Assembly (NCBI GenBank): GCA_039586095.1
Contig: JBDHLB010000003.1
Span: 62,001 to 126,000 of the forward strand
Direction of reading: 5' to 3'
Length of the DNA: 64,000 bases
Source: JBDHBD01 sp039586095
GTDB lineage: Bacteria; Gemmatimonadota; Gemmatimonadetes; Palauibacterales; Palauibacteraceae
Program-made: the position numbers and the translations under genes
Shown here: positions 28,219-37,118 of the stretch, piece by piece
Layout of the letters: every line of letters begins with the position of its first letter
Position numbering within the stretch: the stretch's first letter is position 1
Notes under the pieces: model-generated
Seen by the model: only the letters and a program-made list of their open reading frames with translations
The model's database searches: none
Told to the model about the DNA's origin: nothing

Positions 28219-28728
28219 TCACATTCCGGACCACAGCGTGAAGCCCAGCTTGACCACGATGGCCCAATCATCGGGGTCGAACGGTTGCCACGAGGCCAGC
28301 GTAACGAGGGCAGTACGGGGGATGGGGAGAAACACGACCAGAGAATTCGTGAGCTGGAACTCGGGACGGTAATCGGTGACCGGCAGCATCACGAACCCCG
28401 GTCCGATGGATGAGCTAAGCCCGAACGTCTTGGGGGGCACGAAAACGTACTGATACTCGGCCGCGACGATCACCGTCGGCCTCTCCGTGATGTCGGCGTC
28501 CGTCCACGAGATGGTGGTATAGGGACGGAAGTCGGCGATGTAGGGCGGCCCCGCCGCGTGCAGCTCGAGCACGGTGAACGTGTTCGAAGGAACGACTAGC
28601 GCCCCCACCCCGAGCGTGACGAGTTGCGCCTCCGCGTCGTCGGGTCCGAACAGCAGAGCGAGGCCCAGAAGCATCATTGCACGTCGCATCAGCACTCGGG
28701 TCCAGCTTCGGCCGTCAGAGTTCATCAT
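28219..28728 (-). CDS. Hypothetical secreted protein, probable small outer-membrane beta-barrel
   Basis: Taking ATG 28728 as start gives 169 residues; the open frame further upstream overlaps the methyltransferase gene and is a shadow. A signal peptide is visible (MMLLGLALLFG followed by DAEAQ). The mature part is rich in alternating hydrophobic and aromatic residues (YTTISW, YQYVFVP, LVVFLPIP) and ends in a strand finishing with Trp-Ser-Gly-Met, suggestive of a beta-barrel. I recognise no family. The ATG at 28689 is an alternative start. Confidence 0.6.
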   Translation of the reverse strand: MMNSDGRSWTRVLMRRAMMLLGLALLFGPDDAEAQLVTLGVGALVVPSNTFTVLELHAAGPPYIADFRPYTTISWTDADITERPTVIVAAEYQYVFVPPKTFGLSSSIGPGFVMLPVTDYRPEFQLTNSLVVFLPIPRTALVTLASWQPFDPDDWAIVVKLGFTLWSGM

Positions 28729-28747
28729 CACAGGAGATTCTCGAGGT

Positions 28748-29308
28748 TCAATAGATAAACGGTATGAATCGCTTCGTGTTCTGCATATAGACTCTGTACG
28801 CCGGCCCGAAGTACTCGGTGTTCTCACGCTCCTCGAAAGTGGCTGTCGCGTGCAGAAAGCCGGTGGCCAAGGCAGCGAGCCCGGCGGCCTCCCAGGACGG
28901 TCTCTTGAGGAACACGCCCCACGCGAGAAGCAATAGCGACGTGTACATCGGGTGCCGGATGAGCTTGTAGACACCCGTCGTGACCAGATGTGTGGTCTTC
29001 TCGATTCCGATTAGTGTCCCATCCGTGGAGCCTCGATCACCCGGCCTACCCTCCCTGCGAAGCTGACGCACGGCCGGGAACAGTGGAACCAGAGAAGCCA
29101 CTAGCAGGAACCAGGACGCGATCTGGTGAGGAGCAAGCGGTTCTCCGAACCACTGAGCGAAACTTTCGAAGCTGAGGACTATCAAGGCGAGGATGCACTC
29201 CCAAGCGAAGAACCGGTAGAAGCCATGGGAGCGCGGGGCCGTCAGCGAGCCTCGAGAGATGTAGGCGACTACTGCGGACAGCACGACGAAGACTGCCAGG
29301 CGCGTCAC
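28748..29308 (-). CDS. ICMT/PEMT-like membrane methyltransferase family protein
   Basis: GTG 29308 follows CCGGAG and lies 4 nt after the glycosyltransferase stop. The 186-residue product has four or five membrane helices. The C-terminal block LIRHPMYTSLLLLAWG followed by FEERENTEYFGPAYRVY is the isoprenylcysteine carboxyl methyltransferase/phospholipid N-methyltransferase pattern (RHPxY and the EE..L/Y..F..Y motif that binds SAM). Bacterial members methylate lipids or unknown small molecules. Coupling to the upstream glycosyltransferase hints at a lipid substrate (inference). Confidence 0.82.
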   Translation of the reverse strand: MTRLAVFVVLSAVVAYISRGSLTAPRSHGFYRFFAWECILALIVLSFESFAQWFGEPLAPHQIASWFLLVASLVPLFPAVRQLRREGRPGDRGSTDGTLIGIEKTTHLVTTGVYKLIRHPMYTSLLLLAWGVFLKRPSWEAAGLAALATGFLHATATFEERENTEYFGPAYRVYMQNTKRFIPFIY

Positions 29309-29312
29309 CTGC

Positions 29313-30524
29313 TCACTCCGGCGTGTCCGCTCTGGCCGATTCTCCCTTTCGACTCAGCCTGGCGCCCAGATCGACCCGGTACGTACGTCCACGCCAGTCG
29401 ACTTCCGGCTTGAGCAACATGGACAGTCCGATCGGAATCACGGTCGGAAACGGCACCCAGGCCATCCCGGCGTACCGGAAGGGAACGGGTGCTCCGCCGT
29501 AGACGCGGTTCAGTCGCAGTTGGTGAAGCCCCTCGGCGGCCAGCACGACGGCAGGCGGGAGTGCTGCCCATGCGGGCCCGGTCGCCAGCGCGGCGATGGC
29601 GAGAGCGAGCGAAGCGAAGAAGCTGACGGCACGGAAGACGAGTGGCCACACGAAGTCGGCCGGCATGCCACCTCTCCCGAAGAACAGCCAGCGACGCCAG
29701 AGCCTGAGAAAGTCTCCGAAACCCAAGCCGTAGTTGATGATATGGAGCGGGTGGGTGCCTATGATGTTGCGATACCCCGCATCCACGATGCGGGCTCCCA
29801 GGTACATGTCGTCCACCAGTTGACCCGCGGCACACTCGACCCCGCCAATTGCCGCGAGCGCCTCCCTGCGGAACACCATGAGCTGGCCGACCAGAAAGGG
29901 GAGTTCTCGGTGCTCGCCGGCTTTGACCTCCATGTTGGCGAGTGCGTACGCGTTCAGGATGATGTGATGGGCGACGTCCCCGGGAGTGCGCGGTGGGCTG
30001 GGCGTGACAGCCGGCGCGAAAGCGGCACCCGCCCGTTCATCGGCGTCGAGGTGCTCGATCAGATTCATGAGGACCTGTGTGTCGGGTCGACTGTCTGAAT
30101 CTCCGAAGCCGATGTACTCGCCCGAGGCTTCCGCCTCCCCCGCGATCATGTTGTTGATCTTGCCGGTGACGTCGACCGGCGGCTTCCCGGCGAACACGAT
30201 GCGCGCGGCACCGTGCCCTCCGCTTCGCCGGTGCTGCTCGATCGCATCCCGGGCGAGCGCGCACGCGGGATCATTCTCGTCCTCGAACACGAAGATTGTC
30301 TCGATCTCGCCGGGATAGCCCGTATTCAACGCCGCCCGGAAGTTCTCCGCCTGTTCGACGTCCGCGCCCTTCACGGGCCGTACGACGGTGACCGACGGGT
30401 AGGCACGAAGGCGCGGCGGTCTCTCCGTCTCTCGACGGTGAAGACCGCGAACGGCTTCCCGATGGCTCAGGACGAGATGAACCAGGAATCCGATGGAAAC
30501 CAGCGTGACGACCGCAACGAACAC
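29313..30524 (-). CDS. GT21-like (ceramide glucosyltransferase-type) membrane glycosyltransferase
   Basis: GTG 30524 has GGGAGG upstream. The 403-residue product has an N-terminal membrane helix, then a GT-A domain starting SVTVVRPVKGADVEQAENF. The expected D1-D2-D3-(Q/R)xxRW motif is visible as VFEDEND, GFGDSDS, LVDDMYLG and LWRRW. Two or three C-terminal membrane helices follow. This is the GT21 layout of ceramide glucosyltransferase-like enzymes, which use UDP- or GDP-sugar to glycosylate a lipid at the cytoplasmic membrane face. It pairs with the ICMT-like gene 4 nt downstream. Confidence 0.85.
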   Translation of the reverse strand: MFVAVVTLVSIGFLVHLVLSHREAVRGLHRRETERPPRLRAYPSVTVVRPVKGADVEQAENFRAALNTGYPGEIETIFVFEDENDPACALARDAIEQHRRSGGHGAARIVFAGKPPVDVTGKINNMIAGEAEASGEYIGFGDSDSRPDTQVLMNLIEHLDADERAGAAFAPAVTPSPPRTPGDVAHHIILNAYALANMEVKAGEHRELPFLVGQLMVFRREALAAIGGVECAAGQLVDDMYLGARIVDAGYRNIIGTHPLHIINYGLGFGDFLRLWRRWLFFGRGGMPADFVWPLVFRAVSFFASLALAIAALATGPAWAALPPAVVLAAEGLHQLRLNRVYGGAPVPFRYAGMAWVPFPTVIPIGLSMLLKPEVDWRGRTYRVDLGARLSRKGESARADTPE

Positions 30525-31142
30525 TCGACCCTCCCGGCCAGTTCGACGGACAAACTCTCACAAATCGCTCCCTGCCGGTAGTCACGATGCTCCTCAGCGA
30601 CCAGATTCCCAACCAGGCCCACCGGAGGCCACGGCCGTTCGGTGCACCGAACGGCGTGCGTGTCGTGCTCCGATGATCGAGGAGCAGGCGGGCCGACGAG
30701 TCGCAGGTTCCACCGGTCGCTCGTGCTGTGCCGTGCGATTGCGGGTTTGCCCGCTCTCGCTGAGTACTTCGCGGCCGTCTCTCTTCCTCTGTCGGATGTC
30801 GTGGCCTGCCTGGCGATCGCCGCTCGGGTGGCGACCGCCGGCGGCAACACGAGGCGGGGGGGGATTGTCGATCGCGGCGGGCTAGCAGAAGGGCCGCCTC
30901 GCCCGGCTGACCCGCGCGCTGTGCCCGCTTGCCGGGGCCGCTTCTCAAGAGTTACATGAGGTCTCTTCCCCTAGTACGCAGGCCGGTGTTTCCCGAGCCA
31001 TCAGACAGCCTCGAGCGCATCTTGCGCCGGCGCGACCTCATGGGGTTTACGGGGGTAGCCATCTGCGATGCCGACGATGCCGCGGCGGTCGCAAACCGAA
31101 CTCTGAACTGGAATGATGCAACGCGAGCGTGGAACAGCTGTG
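30525..31142. other. Intergenic region between divergent genes, no convincing gene
   Basis: This 618-nt gap separates the minus-strand glycosyltransferase from the plus-strand BACON protein. Frames within it give Ser/Arg/Pro-rich translations without family resemblance or ribosome sites, so I call no gene. It contains a 22-bp perfect palindrome at 30634-30655, a short GC hairpin near 30736-30749 and a G-run near 30856-30863. Promoters for both flanking genes must lie here, but I could not place them with confidence. Confidence 0.6.
30634..30655. repeat. 22-bp perfect palindrome
   Basis: Each half reads GCCGTTCGGTG, and the complement follows with no spacer. It lies about 110 nt upstream of the glycosyltransferase start and 490 nt upstream of the BACON-protein start. 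A perfect dyad without loop suits a dimeric DNA-binding protein better than an RNA terminator. No second copy was noticed in the window. Confidence 0.45.
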
Positions 31143-34025
31143 ATGAACAAGAGCCTGCTCCTGAATCTCCGCACGGCGGCTTCGGTCCTGACCGGCTCCG
31201 CGGCGTTGGCCGTCGGATTGGCCTCCTGCGGCGACAGCCCGACCGAGCCCCCGCCCCCTCCGGCGCCGGCCATCTCGCTCTCGAGTTCCTCGGTCTTGCT
31301 GACACAGGAGATCGGCTCCAGCGCCACGAGCGCCTCCTTCGATGTCTCGAACAGCGGTGGCGGCACGCTCAGTTGGTCCGTTTCCGCCGATCGGTCGTGG
31401 GTGAACGCGACCCCTGCATCCGGTTCGCTGAGCGCGGGCTCATCGACCACCGTCAACGTGACTACGAACGGCACGATCTTGGGGACCGGCGCCTACCAGG
31501 CGGCCGTCACGGTGAGCGGCAACGCGTCGAATTCGCCTCAGACCCTCGACGCCGCGCTGACCGTCACACAGACGTCTCCGCTCGCGCTCGGCGACGGAAC
31601 GCCGGTCGTGGGTCTGGGCGGCCAGGCGTCGAGCGAGATCCTGTTCGAGCACGATCTGCCCGGCGGCAGCGGCAGCGTGGCCCCGACGGACGGGGGTGGC
31701 GCAGCATCGCCGGCATCGACCAACGGCTCGCGAGCCCTTGTCGCCAGCCTGCTACGGGTCACGCTCGCCAGCGGCTCGGGAAACGCCGACCTCTACGTGC
31801 GGCAAGGCACGCCGCCCACCACTACCTCGTTCGACTGTGCCTCGACGGAGTCGGGAAACACCGAGACCTGCGAGTTGCTCAATCCCGAAGGGGGCAGCTG
31901 GTTTGTGCTCGTCCGCGGCGCGGCCTCGTTCGAAGGAGCCGTGGCCAGTCTCCAGTTCCTGGAAGACGTCGAGCCCGCCTCCATTCAGCTCTCTCCCGCC
32001 TCCATCACGGTCGAGGCCCCGCAAGGCACTGACGCCTCGGAGACGCTGACGATCACGAATCCCGGCGATCTCACGTTGTCCTGGACGGCAAGCGCCGATG
32101 AAGAGTGGATCGAAGTGAGCCCCCCGTCCGGTTCGCTGGCACCCGGCGCTTCGGTCGACGTCACGGTCTCGATCGCCAGCTCGGACCTGGCGACGGGCGA
32201 CTACTCTGGCGCCATCACGGTCAGCGACCCGACCGGATCTGCCGATCCGCAGAACGCGTCGATCGACCTGATCGTCGCACCGGCCGCCGTGATCGATCTG
32301 GGGAGGACGGCGTTGAACTTCGACGTGCTCGAAGGCTCCAATCCGGCCAGCCAGACGTTCAGCATCACGAATGGCGGCGGCTTGACGCTCAACTGGGTCG
32401 CGACGGAGCAGCGGACCTGGATGGAGGTCCAGCCGGTGCTCGGGTCGCTGGCACCCGGTGCGTCGGTCACCGTCACCGTGACCGTACTGAGTGAAGGCCT
32501 CGACGCGAACACGTACACCGGCAACATCACGATCGAGGACGAGAACGCGTCCAACAGTCCGCAGACCGTTGCCGTCAGCCTGACCGTGGCGCCGGTTCCC
32601 ATCATCCAGCTCGATCCGGGGACGCTCGACTTCACCACCGACGAGGGCCAGGAGCCGGCCGATCAGACTTTCGATGTGAGAAACACGGGCGCGGCCGAGC
32701 TCAACTGGAGCGCGTCGGTCGACCAGTCCTGGCTCTCGCTCGAACCGGCTTCGGGTTCGGTGGCCGTGGGAGGTTCCGAGACCGTCACGGCGTCGATTTC
32801 GACGGCCGGGCTCGCGGCGGGGAACTACACCGCCGAGATCACGGTCAGCGATCCGAACGCCAACAATTCACCCCAGGCGATGAACGTGACCCTCGCCATC
32901 ATCCCTGCCGGCTTCCGGCAGCTCAAGGTCACGGGTGGGGGCAATGGCGCCGGTAACGTGACGAGCTCGCCCGCCGGGATCGATTGCGACCTGAGCGGGG
33001 ATCTCTTTGCGGGCACCTGCAGCGGATTCTTCGCGCAGGATTCCGATGTCACGCTCATGGCCACGCCGGAGCTCGGCAACGAGTTCACGGAATGGCTGGG
33101 GGACTGCAGCGGCACGGGAGACTGCGTCGTGACGCTGGATGAGAATCGGATCGCAACGGTACGCTTCGAGGACCCCGAGATGGATATCGAGATCCGATTC
33201 ACCGCGGGAAGCACGCCCACGGAGTCCCAGGTGGAGGCGTTCGCCGCCGCCGAGGAGCGCTGGGAGCGGATCATCACGCTCGGCCTCCCCGACATTCCAC
33301 TCGACCTGCCGGCCGGTCGGTGTGGGAACAACGCGCCAGCGATTAATGAGACGGTGGACGACCTGGTCATTCTCGCGACCGTCACCAACATCGATGGGCC
33401 GGGAGGCATCTTGGGGCAGGCGGGGCCCTGTTTCCTGCGCTCGGACAGTCGGTTGCCGATTCTCGGTCTCATGCAGTTCGATTCCAGCGACCTGGAAGCA
33501 CTGGAGTTCGACGACAGCGAGAGGTTCAGGGACCTCATCATTCATGAGATGGGGCACGTTCTGGGGATCGGCGTGATCTGGGATGACCTCGGACTGCTGC
33601 AACAGCCGTCGCGGGGCGGTGGCATCGACCCGCATTTCACCGGCCCCGAAGCCCTGGGATCCTTCGACCTTCTGGGTGGCGGGTTCTACTCCGGCAACAA
33701 GGTCCCGGTGGAGAACATCGGCGGTGCCGGGACCGCCGACTCACACTGGCGCGAGAGTGTGCTCGACGCGGAGCTGATGACGGGCTTCCTCGACCAGCCT
33801 CCCAATCCACTTTCGCGGCTGACGATCAGCTCGCTCGCCGATGTCGGTTACGACGTGGACGTGGCCCGCGCGGACCCCTACTTCATCGTTCTCAACGCCC
33901 GCGCCAGCCGGTCCTCGCCGCCGATCCAGCTCAGGGACGATATCTGGCGAGGCCAGATCTACGTCGCCGAGCCTGATGGCACCGTTCGTCGTCTGGAGGA
34001 CGCGCGTCTGGAGGATGAGCGTTGA
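31143..34025 (+). CDS. Secreted lipoprotein with BACON repeats, PPC domain and leishmanolysin-like metalloprotease domain
   Basis: From ATG 31143 the product is 960 residues. A lipoprotein signal ends LASC (Cys29). Four BACON-type beta-sandwich repeats are visible, each with a xLSWxxSxDxxW-like core followed by PxSGSLxxG. One lies near 45-130 and three lie near 265-545. Between the first and second is a pre-peptidase C-terminal-like domain (about 135-260, with NADLYVRQGTPP). A Cys-containing beta repeat follows (about 550-625). The C-terminus has HEMGHVLGIGVIW (from residue 801) and HWRESVLDAELMTG (His868), the zinc site of M8/gametolysin-like proteases. It is probably surface-exposed and degrades or binds polymers; the target is unknown. 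Confidence 0.82.
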   Translation: MNKSLLLNLRTAASVLTGSAALAVGLASCGDSPTEPPPPPAPAISLSSSSVLLTQEIGSSATSASFDVSNSGGGTLSWSVSADRSWVNATPASGSLSAGSSTTVNVTTNGTILGTGAYQAAVTVSGNASNSPQTLDAALTVTQTSPLALGDGTPVVGLGGQASSEILFEHDLPGGSGSVAPTDGGGAASPASTNGSRALVASLLRVTLASGSGNADLYVRQGTPPTTTSFDCASTESGNTETCELLNPEGGSWFVLVRGAASFEGAVASLQFLEDVEPASIQLSPASITVEAPQGTDASETLTITNPGDLTLSWTASADEEWIEVSPPSGSLAPGASVDVTVSIASSDLATGDYSGAITVSDPTGSADPQNASIDLIVAPAAVIDLGRTALNFDVLEGSNPASQTFSITNGGGLTLNWVATEQRTWMEVQPVLGSLAPGASVTVTVTVLSEGLDANTYTGNITIEDENASNSPQTVAVSLTVAPVPIIQLDPGTLDFTTDEGQEPADQTFDVRNTGAAELNWSASVDQSWLSLEPASGSVAVGGSETVTASISTAGLAAGNYTAEITVSDPNANNSPQAMNVTLAIIPAGFRQLKVTGGGNGAGNVTSSPAGIDCDLSGDLFAGTCSGFFAQDSDVTLMATPELGNEFTEWLGDCSGTGDCVVTLDENRIATVRFEDPEMDIEIRFTAGSTPTESQVEAFAAAEERWERIITLGLPDIPLDLPAGRCGNNAPAINETVDDLVILATVTNIDGPGGILGQAGPCFLRSDSRLPILGLMQFDSSDLEALEFDDSERFRDLIIHEMGHVLGIGVIWDDLGLLQQPSRGGGIDPHFTGPEALGSFDLLGGGFYSGNKVPVENIGGAGTADSHWRESVLDAELMTGFLDQPPNPLSRLTISSLADVGYDVDVARADPYFIVLNARASRSSPPIQLRDDIWRGQIYVAEPDGTVRRLEDARLEDER

Positions 34026-34633
34026 GCAGGCGCGTCGTGCGCGTCGCGTTCGTCGCGATCACCGCGGTTGGTGCTACGGCGGGTTGCTACTCTCAGCAGT
34101 ATGCCGGCGATCGAGACCCGGCTTCGTGCGAAGCGGTGGACGGGGCGCTCTCGCCCTCCCTCGAGGCCGATGTCCTGGCCGGCGAGTATCGACTCGTGGT
34201 CGTCGCGACCGAGGGCACGCGAGCCGGAGAGTCCGTCAGCGGCGCGCTGAGTCTGGTGCCCACGCCCGACGGCATGCGGGAACTGCTCGATCCCTCGGCA
34301 GGAATGACGCCCCGTGAAGGTGTGAGCGTCCCTCTGTTCGGGACGGCCGACCTGGACGTGGATGCGGTGGGTGGCGTGATCGCGGGAGGTCTCGCGTCAG
34401 ACGACCCCCAACGTCCGGGTGCGATGGTGGTCGAGGACAGGACTGCCGAGGGACAGCCTCCGCAGCTGTTCATCCGCCTGGGCTCGGAAGGCAACGATCG
34501 CACGCGACAGAGGTTCGACGGTGCCTATTTCGCCCTCGTGGTCACCGCCGTCGAGGCTGACGCGATGCATGGCTCGTGGACGAGCGGACTCGAAACCATG
34601 CAGGCCGGCGGCCACTTCTGCGCGTACCGATAG
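34022..34633 (+). CDS. Hypothetical lipoprotein
   Basis: The start is TTG 34022, overlapping the upstream stop (TTGA) with GGAGG about 8 nt before it; no better ATG is placed nearby. The 203-residue product has an Arg-rich N-region, a hydrophobic stretch and the lipobox ATAGC (Cys22). The rest is a beta-rich, Gly/Val/Asp-rich domain with three further Cys and no recognised motif. Overlap with the BACON/protease gene suggests coupled expression and possibly joint function at the cell surface. Confidence 0.65.
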   Translation: MSRRVVRVAFVAITAVGATAGCYSQQYAGDRDPASCEAVDGALSPSLEADVLAGEYRLVVVATEGTRAGESVSGALSLVPTPDGMRELLDPSAGMTPREGVSVPLFGTADLDVDAVGGVIAGGLASDDPQRPGAMVVEDRTAEGQPPQLFIRLGSEGNDRTRQRFDGAYFALVVTAVEADAMHGSWTSGLETMQAGGHFCAYR

Positions 34634-34865
34634 TTCGGCAGCCACCGCAACGAACCGGTGCCGCCGAGTCGGGGTCCCGAGTCCGTTGCCTTCCATCCGT
34701 TACCTTCTGTGAGCACGTGTCGTCTTAGGTAAAAGGCGGCGGTCCGCCCGGTGGCCGCGGATTGGCCGAGCGGTCGGGCCCTTAACAGGACGGGGGCGAC
34801 CTTCGTCTAACCGATGTAGGCTGGACTTCTGGCAGGGGCGGTTCCACCCTGGAGGCTGACGTTCC

Positions 34866-35579
34866 ATGATTCCTATCCGAAGACTCCCGCTCACGGCGAC
34901 CGTTCTCGCCGCGCTCGTCGTCGGTGGTTGTGCCACCCTGCAAACCAGGGCCGATTTTGACCGCGAGGTCGGGTTCTCCGAGCTGCAAACGTTTACCTGG
35001 CTCGAGCCGAGCGCGGATCAACGCACCACGCTGGAAGGAGTCAGTCCCTTCCTGGAGCGCCGGCTCCAGCGAGCGGTGGAGAGCGAGTTGCTCGACCGGG
35101 GCTTCGTGAGAGGAAGCGGGGAGGAGGTCGACTTTCTCGTGACCGGCTACGTCGTGTCTGCGCCTCGAGAGAGTCGTGTCAGTCGGGCGCCGCGGAGTAC
35201 GGCTCGAGTGTCGGTCGGCGTGGGATTCGGTTGGTCATCCTGGGGTCCCAGCTGGAATCGCTGGGGGCCTGGCTGGGGCTGGGGCTGGCCGAGCTGGGGC
35301 TGGGGATCTCCCTGGGGCGTTCACGGCTCCCTGTTCTGGTCACCGTGGTGGGGATCGTCCGTCGCGTTCTTCCCTTACTACCCGACGGGCTCCCGTGCAC
35401 CCGACGGCTCGACGCCGGGCACGCTGGTCGTCGAGATCTTCGAGGTGCAGAGCCACAAGCTCGTGTGGCGGGGCTGGACCGAAGGCGCGTTCCTGGACAC
35501 CATCGAGCCCGACGAGCTCGCGATCTTCGTGGACGAAACGGTGCACGAGATCATGCTGAGGTTCCCGCCGGAGAGCTGA
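34866..35579 (+). CDS. DUF4136-type lipoprotein with Trp/Gly-rich insertion
   Basis: ATG 34866 is preceded by GGAGG. The 237-residue product has a lipoprotein signal ending VVGGC (Cys22), then FDREVGFSELQTFTWLEP and LLDRGFV, typical of the DUF4136 family, and a matching C-terminal strand region LVVEIFEVQSHKLVWRGW. Between the two halves (about residues 118-165) lies a low-complexity segment with about 13 Trp among Gly, Ser and Pro. DUF4136 proteins are envelope lipoproteins of unknown function. The Trp-rich part may be membrane-interfacial; that is inference. Confidence 0.8.
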   Translation: MIPIRRLPLTATVLAALVVGGCATLQTRADFDREVGFSELQTFTWLEPSADQRTTLEGVSPFLERRLQRAVESELLDRGFVRGSGEEVDFLVTGYVVSAPRESRVSRAPRSTARVSVGVGFGWSSWGPSWNRWGPGWGWGWPSWGWGSPWGVHGSLFWSPWWGSSVAFFPYYPTGSRAPDGSTPGTLVVEIFEVQSHKLVWRGWTEGAFLDTIEPDELAIFVDETVHEIMLRFPPES

Positions 35580-35607
35580 GACCGTCACTCGATCTGCCGG
35601 GTGACCG

Positions 35608-36693
35608 TCATTTGTCGACGAAGATGTCCTTCGGCATGTGCATGCTGACCAGCATGTGGGGGATGTCGACCACTTCCGAGATCTTGAGGTCCCCCGCGAG
35701 CGAGCACAGAACGTAGGCCTCCGTGGGCTCCAGCCCGTGCTCCTCAACCAGGTAATCGACCATGTACCCCGTAGCCTTTCGGGCGGCTTCATCGATGGTC
35801 GTCGCATACGCCGTGACCGCGTAGAAATCCTCCGACTCGTACTGCGGTTCCTGGATCGGGCGACCGCCCTTGATGACGTCCACCTCGTACACGATGCGCA
35901 TCGGGGCCTCGATGGCCGTCCCCGAGACCTCGCCGTCGCCCTGGACCGCATGCGTGTCCCCGATCGAGAACAGGGCGCCCTCCACGAACACCGGGAAATA
36001 GGCGGTCACGCCCGTGGTGATGTGCTTGTTGTCCATGTTCCCGCCATTCGCGCGCGGAGGGATGGTCGACAGCAGGGAATCGGTGGCCGGGGCCACCCCC
36101 ATGACACCGGGGAACGGTCGAAGCGGAATCTCGATGCCCTCCGCGAACCGTGCCTTCCCCGCGTCGGGGCCCAGTTCGAACGACCGGAGCCAGTGCCCGT
36201 CGAACCGGTCCGATAGGAAACCGAAACCGGGAACGACGGCCGCCCAACCCCATTCTCCCACATCGATCTCGTGCAACGTGACGGCCAAAATATCGCCCGG
36301 CTCCGCCCCCTCAACGTAGACGGGCCCGGTGAGCGGGTGAATCGGGTCGAAGCTCACATTTGCCAGGTCTTCCAGATCCGAATCGGGCGCGAGCTGGCCG
36401 TCGCTCGCTTCCTCGGTGAAGACCTCCACCACGGCCCCCGCCGGCACGCGAAGAACGGGTGCAATCGTCGCACTGAATCGATTGTGCGTCTGATCCGCCG
36501 TCAGCTGGTAGGACGGTTCGGCGTACGCGGTGCTCTCCGGCTTCGATCCCGCGGTGGCCGCAGCGTCGACTGCCGTGTCCACCGCGGTGTCGCCGGGCTG
36601 TGGGGCGGGGGATGAGCACGCTACGCCTATCAACAGGACACAGGCCGCCGCCAGCGTGTACGCAGCGGGACTGCTCATTCTTCGGTGCCGCAT
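35608..36693 (-). CDS. Acetamidase/formamidase-family lipoprotein
   Basis: ATG 36693 has AGGGAGG upstream, which decides this start over the longer open frame. The 361-residue product carries a lipoprotein signal ending IGVAC and a Thr/Ala-rich linker. The remainder is an FmdA/AmdA-family domain, with HNRFSATIAPVLRVPAGAVV, VYVEGAEPGDILAVTLHEI, NGGNMDNKHIT and FSIGDTHAVQGDGEVSGTA; the last two are the family's metal- and substrate-binding blocks. Cytoplasmic members hydrolyse formamide or acetamide. Here the enzyme is exported and anchored, so it would act on amides outside the cytoplasm. It stands alone and is convergent with the DUF4136 gene. Confidence 0.87.
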   Translation of the reverse strand: MRHRRMSSPAAYTLAAACVLLIGVACSSPAPQPGDTAVDTAVDAAATAGSKPESTAYAEPSYQLTADQTHNRFSATIAPVLRVPAGAVVEVFTEEASDGQLAPDSDLEDLANVSFDPIHPLTGPVYVEGAEPGDILAVTLHEIDVGEWGWAAVVPGFGFLSDRFDGHWLRSFELGPDAGKARFAEGIEIPLRPFPGVMGVAPATDSLLSTIPPRANGGNMDNKHITTGVTAYFPVFVEGALFSIGDTHAVQGDGEVSGTAIEAPMRIVYEVDVIKGGRPIQEPQYESEDFYAVTAYATTIDEAARKATGYMVDYLVEEHGLEPTEAYVLCSLAGDLKISEVVDIPHMLVSMHMPKDIFVDK

Positions 36694-37118
36694 GACATGC
36701 CTCCCTGAAGTCCGTCCTGCCCTGCGCGGCGGATCTCTCCCGCCGGCCCCGGTTGAGAAACGACGCAGTCTATAGCGATCGACGTCCCGCCGCATCCACC
36801 GAACCGGCTTCGCGCCGGCCTCGCGCGGCTGAGCTCCCGTCACCTCCCGAGCTCGTGATCGGCACGCGCCTACCCGTCAACGCGGGGTGGCTTCGGCGAC
36901 CGGGCGGGACCAAATGCCCCAACGCGTGGGAGAGGCGGCCGGGGGCACCGCGTCGCGTGCTGCGTACGCATATATACAGCAACGTCTTATGAATACCCGC
37001 TCGGCAAGTGTCCTCTGGCACGAAAGGTGAGGATACAGGCGGGAGCCACGCACGCAACGACGAAGTGAATGACACGCGTCCATCGCACAAACCTTACAAA
37101 TAGAACAGACGACCACAC
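36694..37118. other. Intergenic region upstream of the tandem lyase gene
   Basis: This 425-nt stretch separates divergent genes. The right half is less GC-rich than its surroundings and contains TATATA at 36971-36976, a possible -10 box for the lyase gene. A 13-codon reading frame with one Trp follows at 36989-37030. There is no clear Shine-Dalgarno before the lyase ATG at 37119. I see no larger gene. Confidence 0.5.

Noticed and set aside
34760..34860. tRNA-like stretch (ATTGGCCGAGCGGTC) before the DUF4136 gene
   Set aside because: The D-arm-like start is not followed by a proper anticodon stem, T-loop GTTCRA motif or acceptor stem, so no tRNA can be folded.
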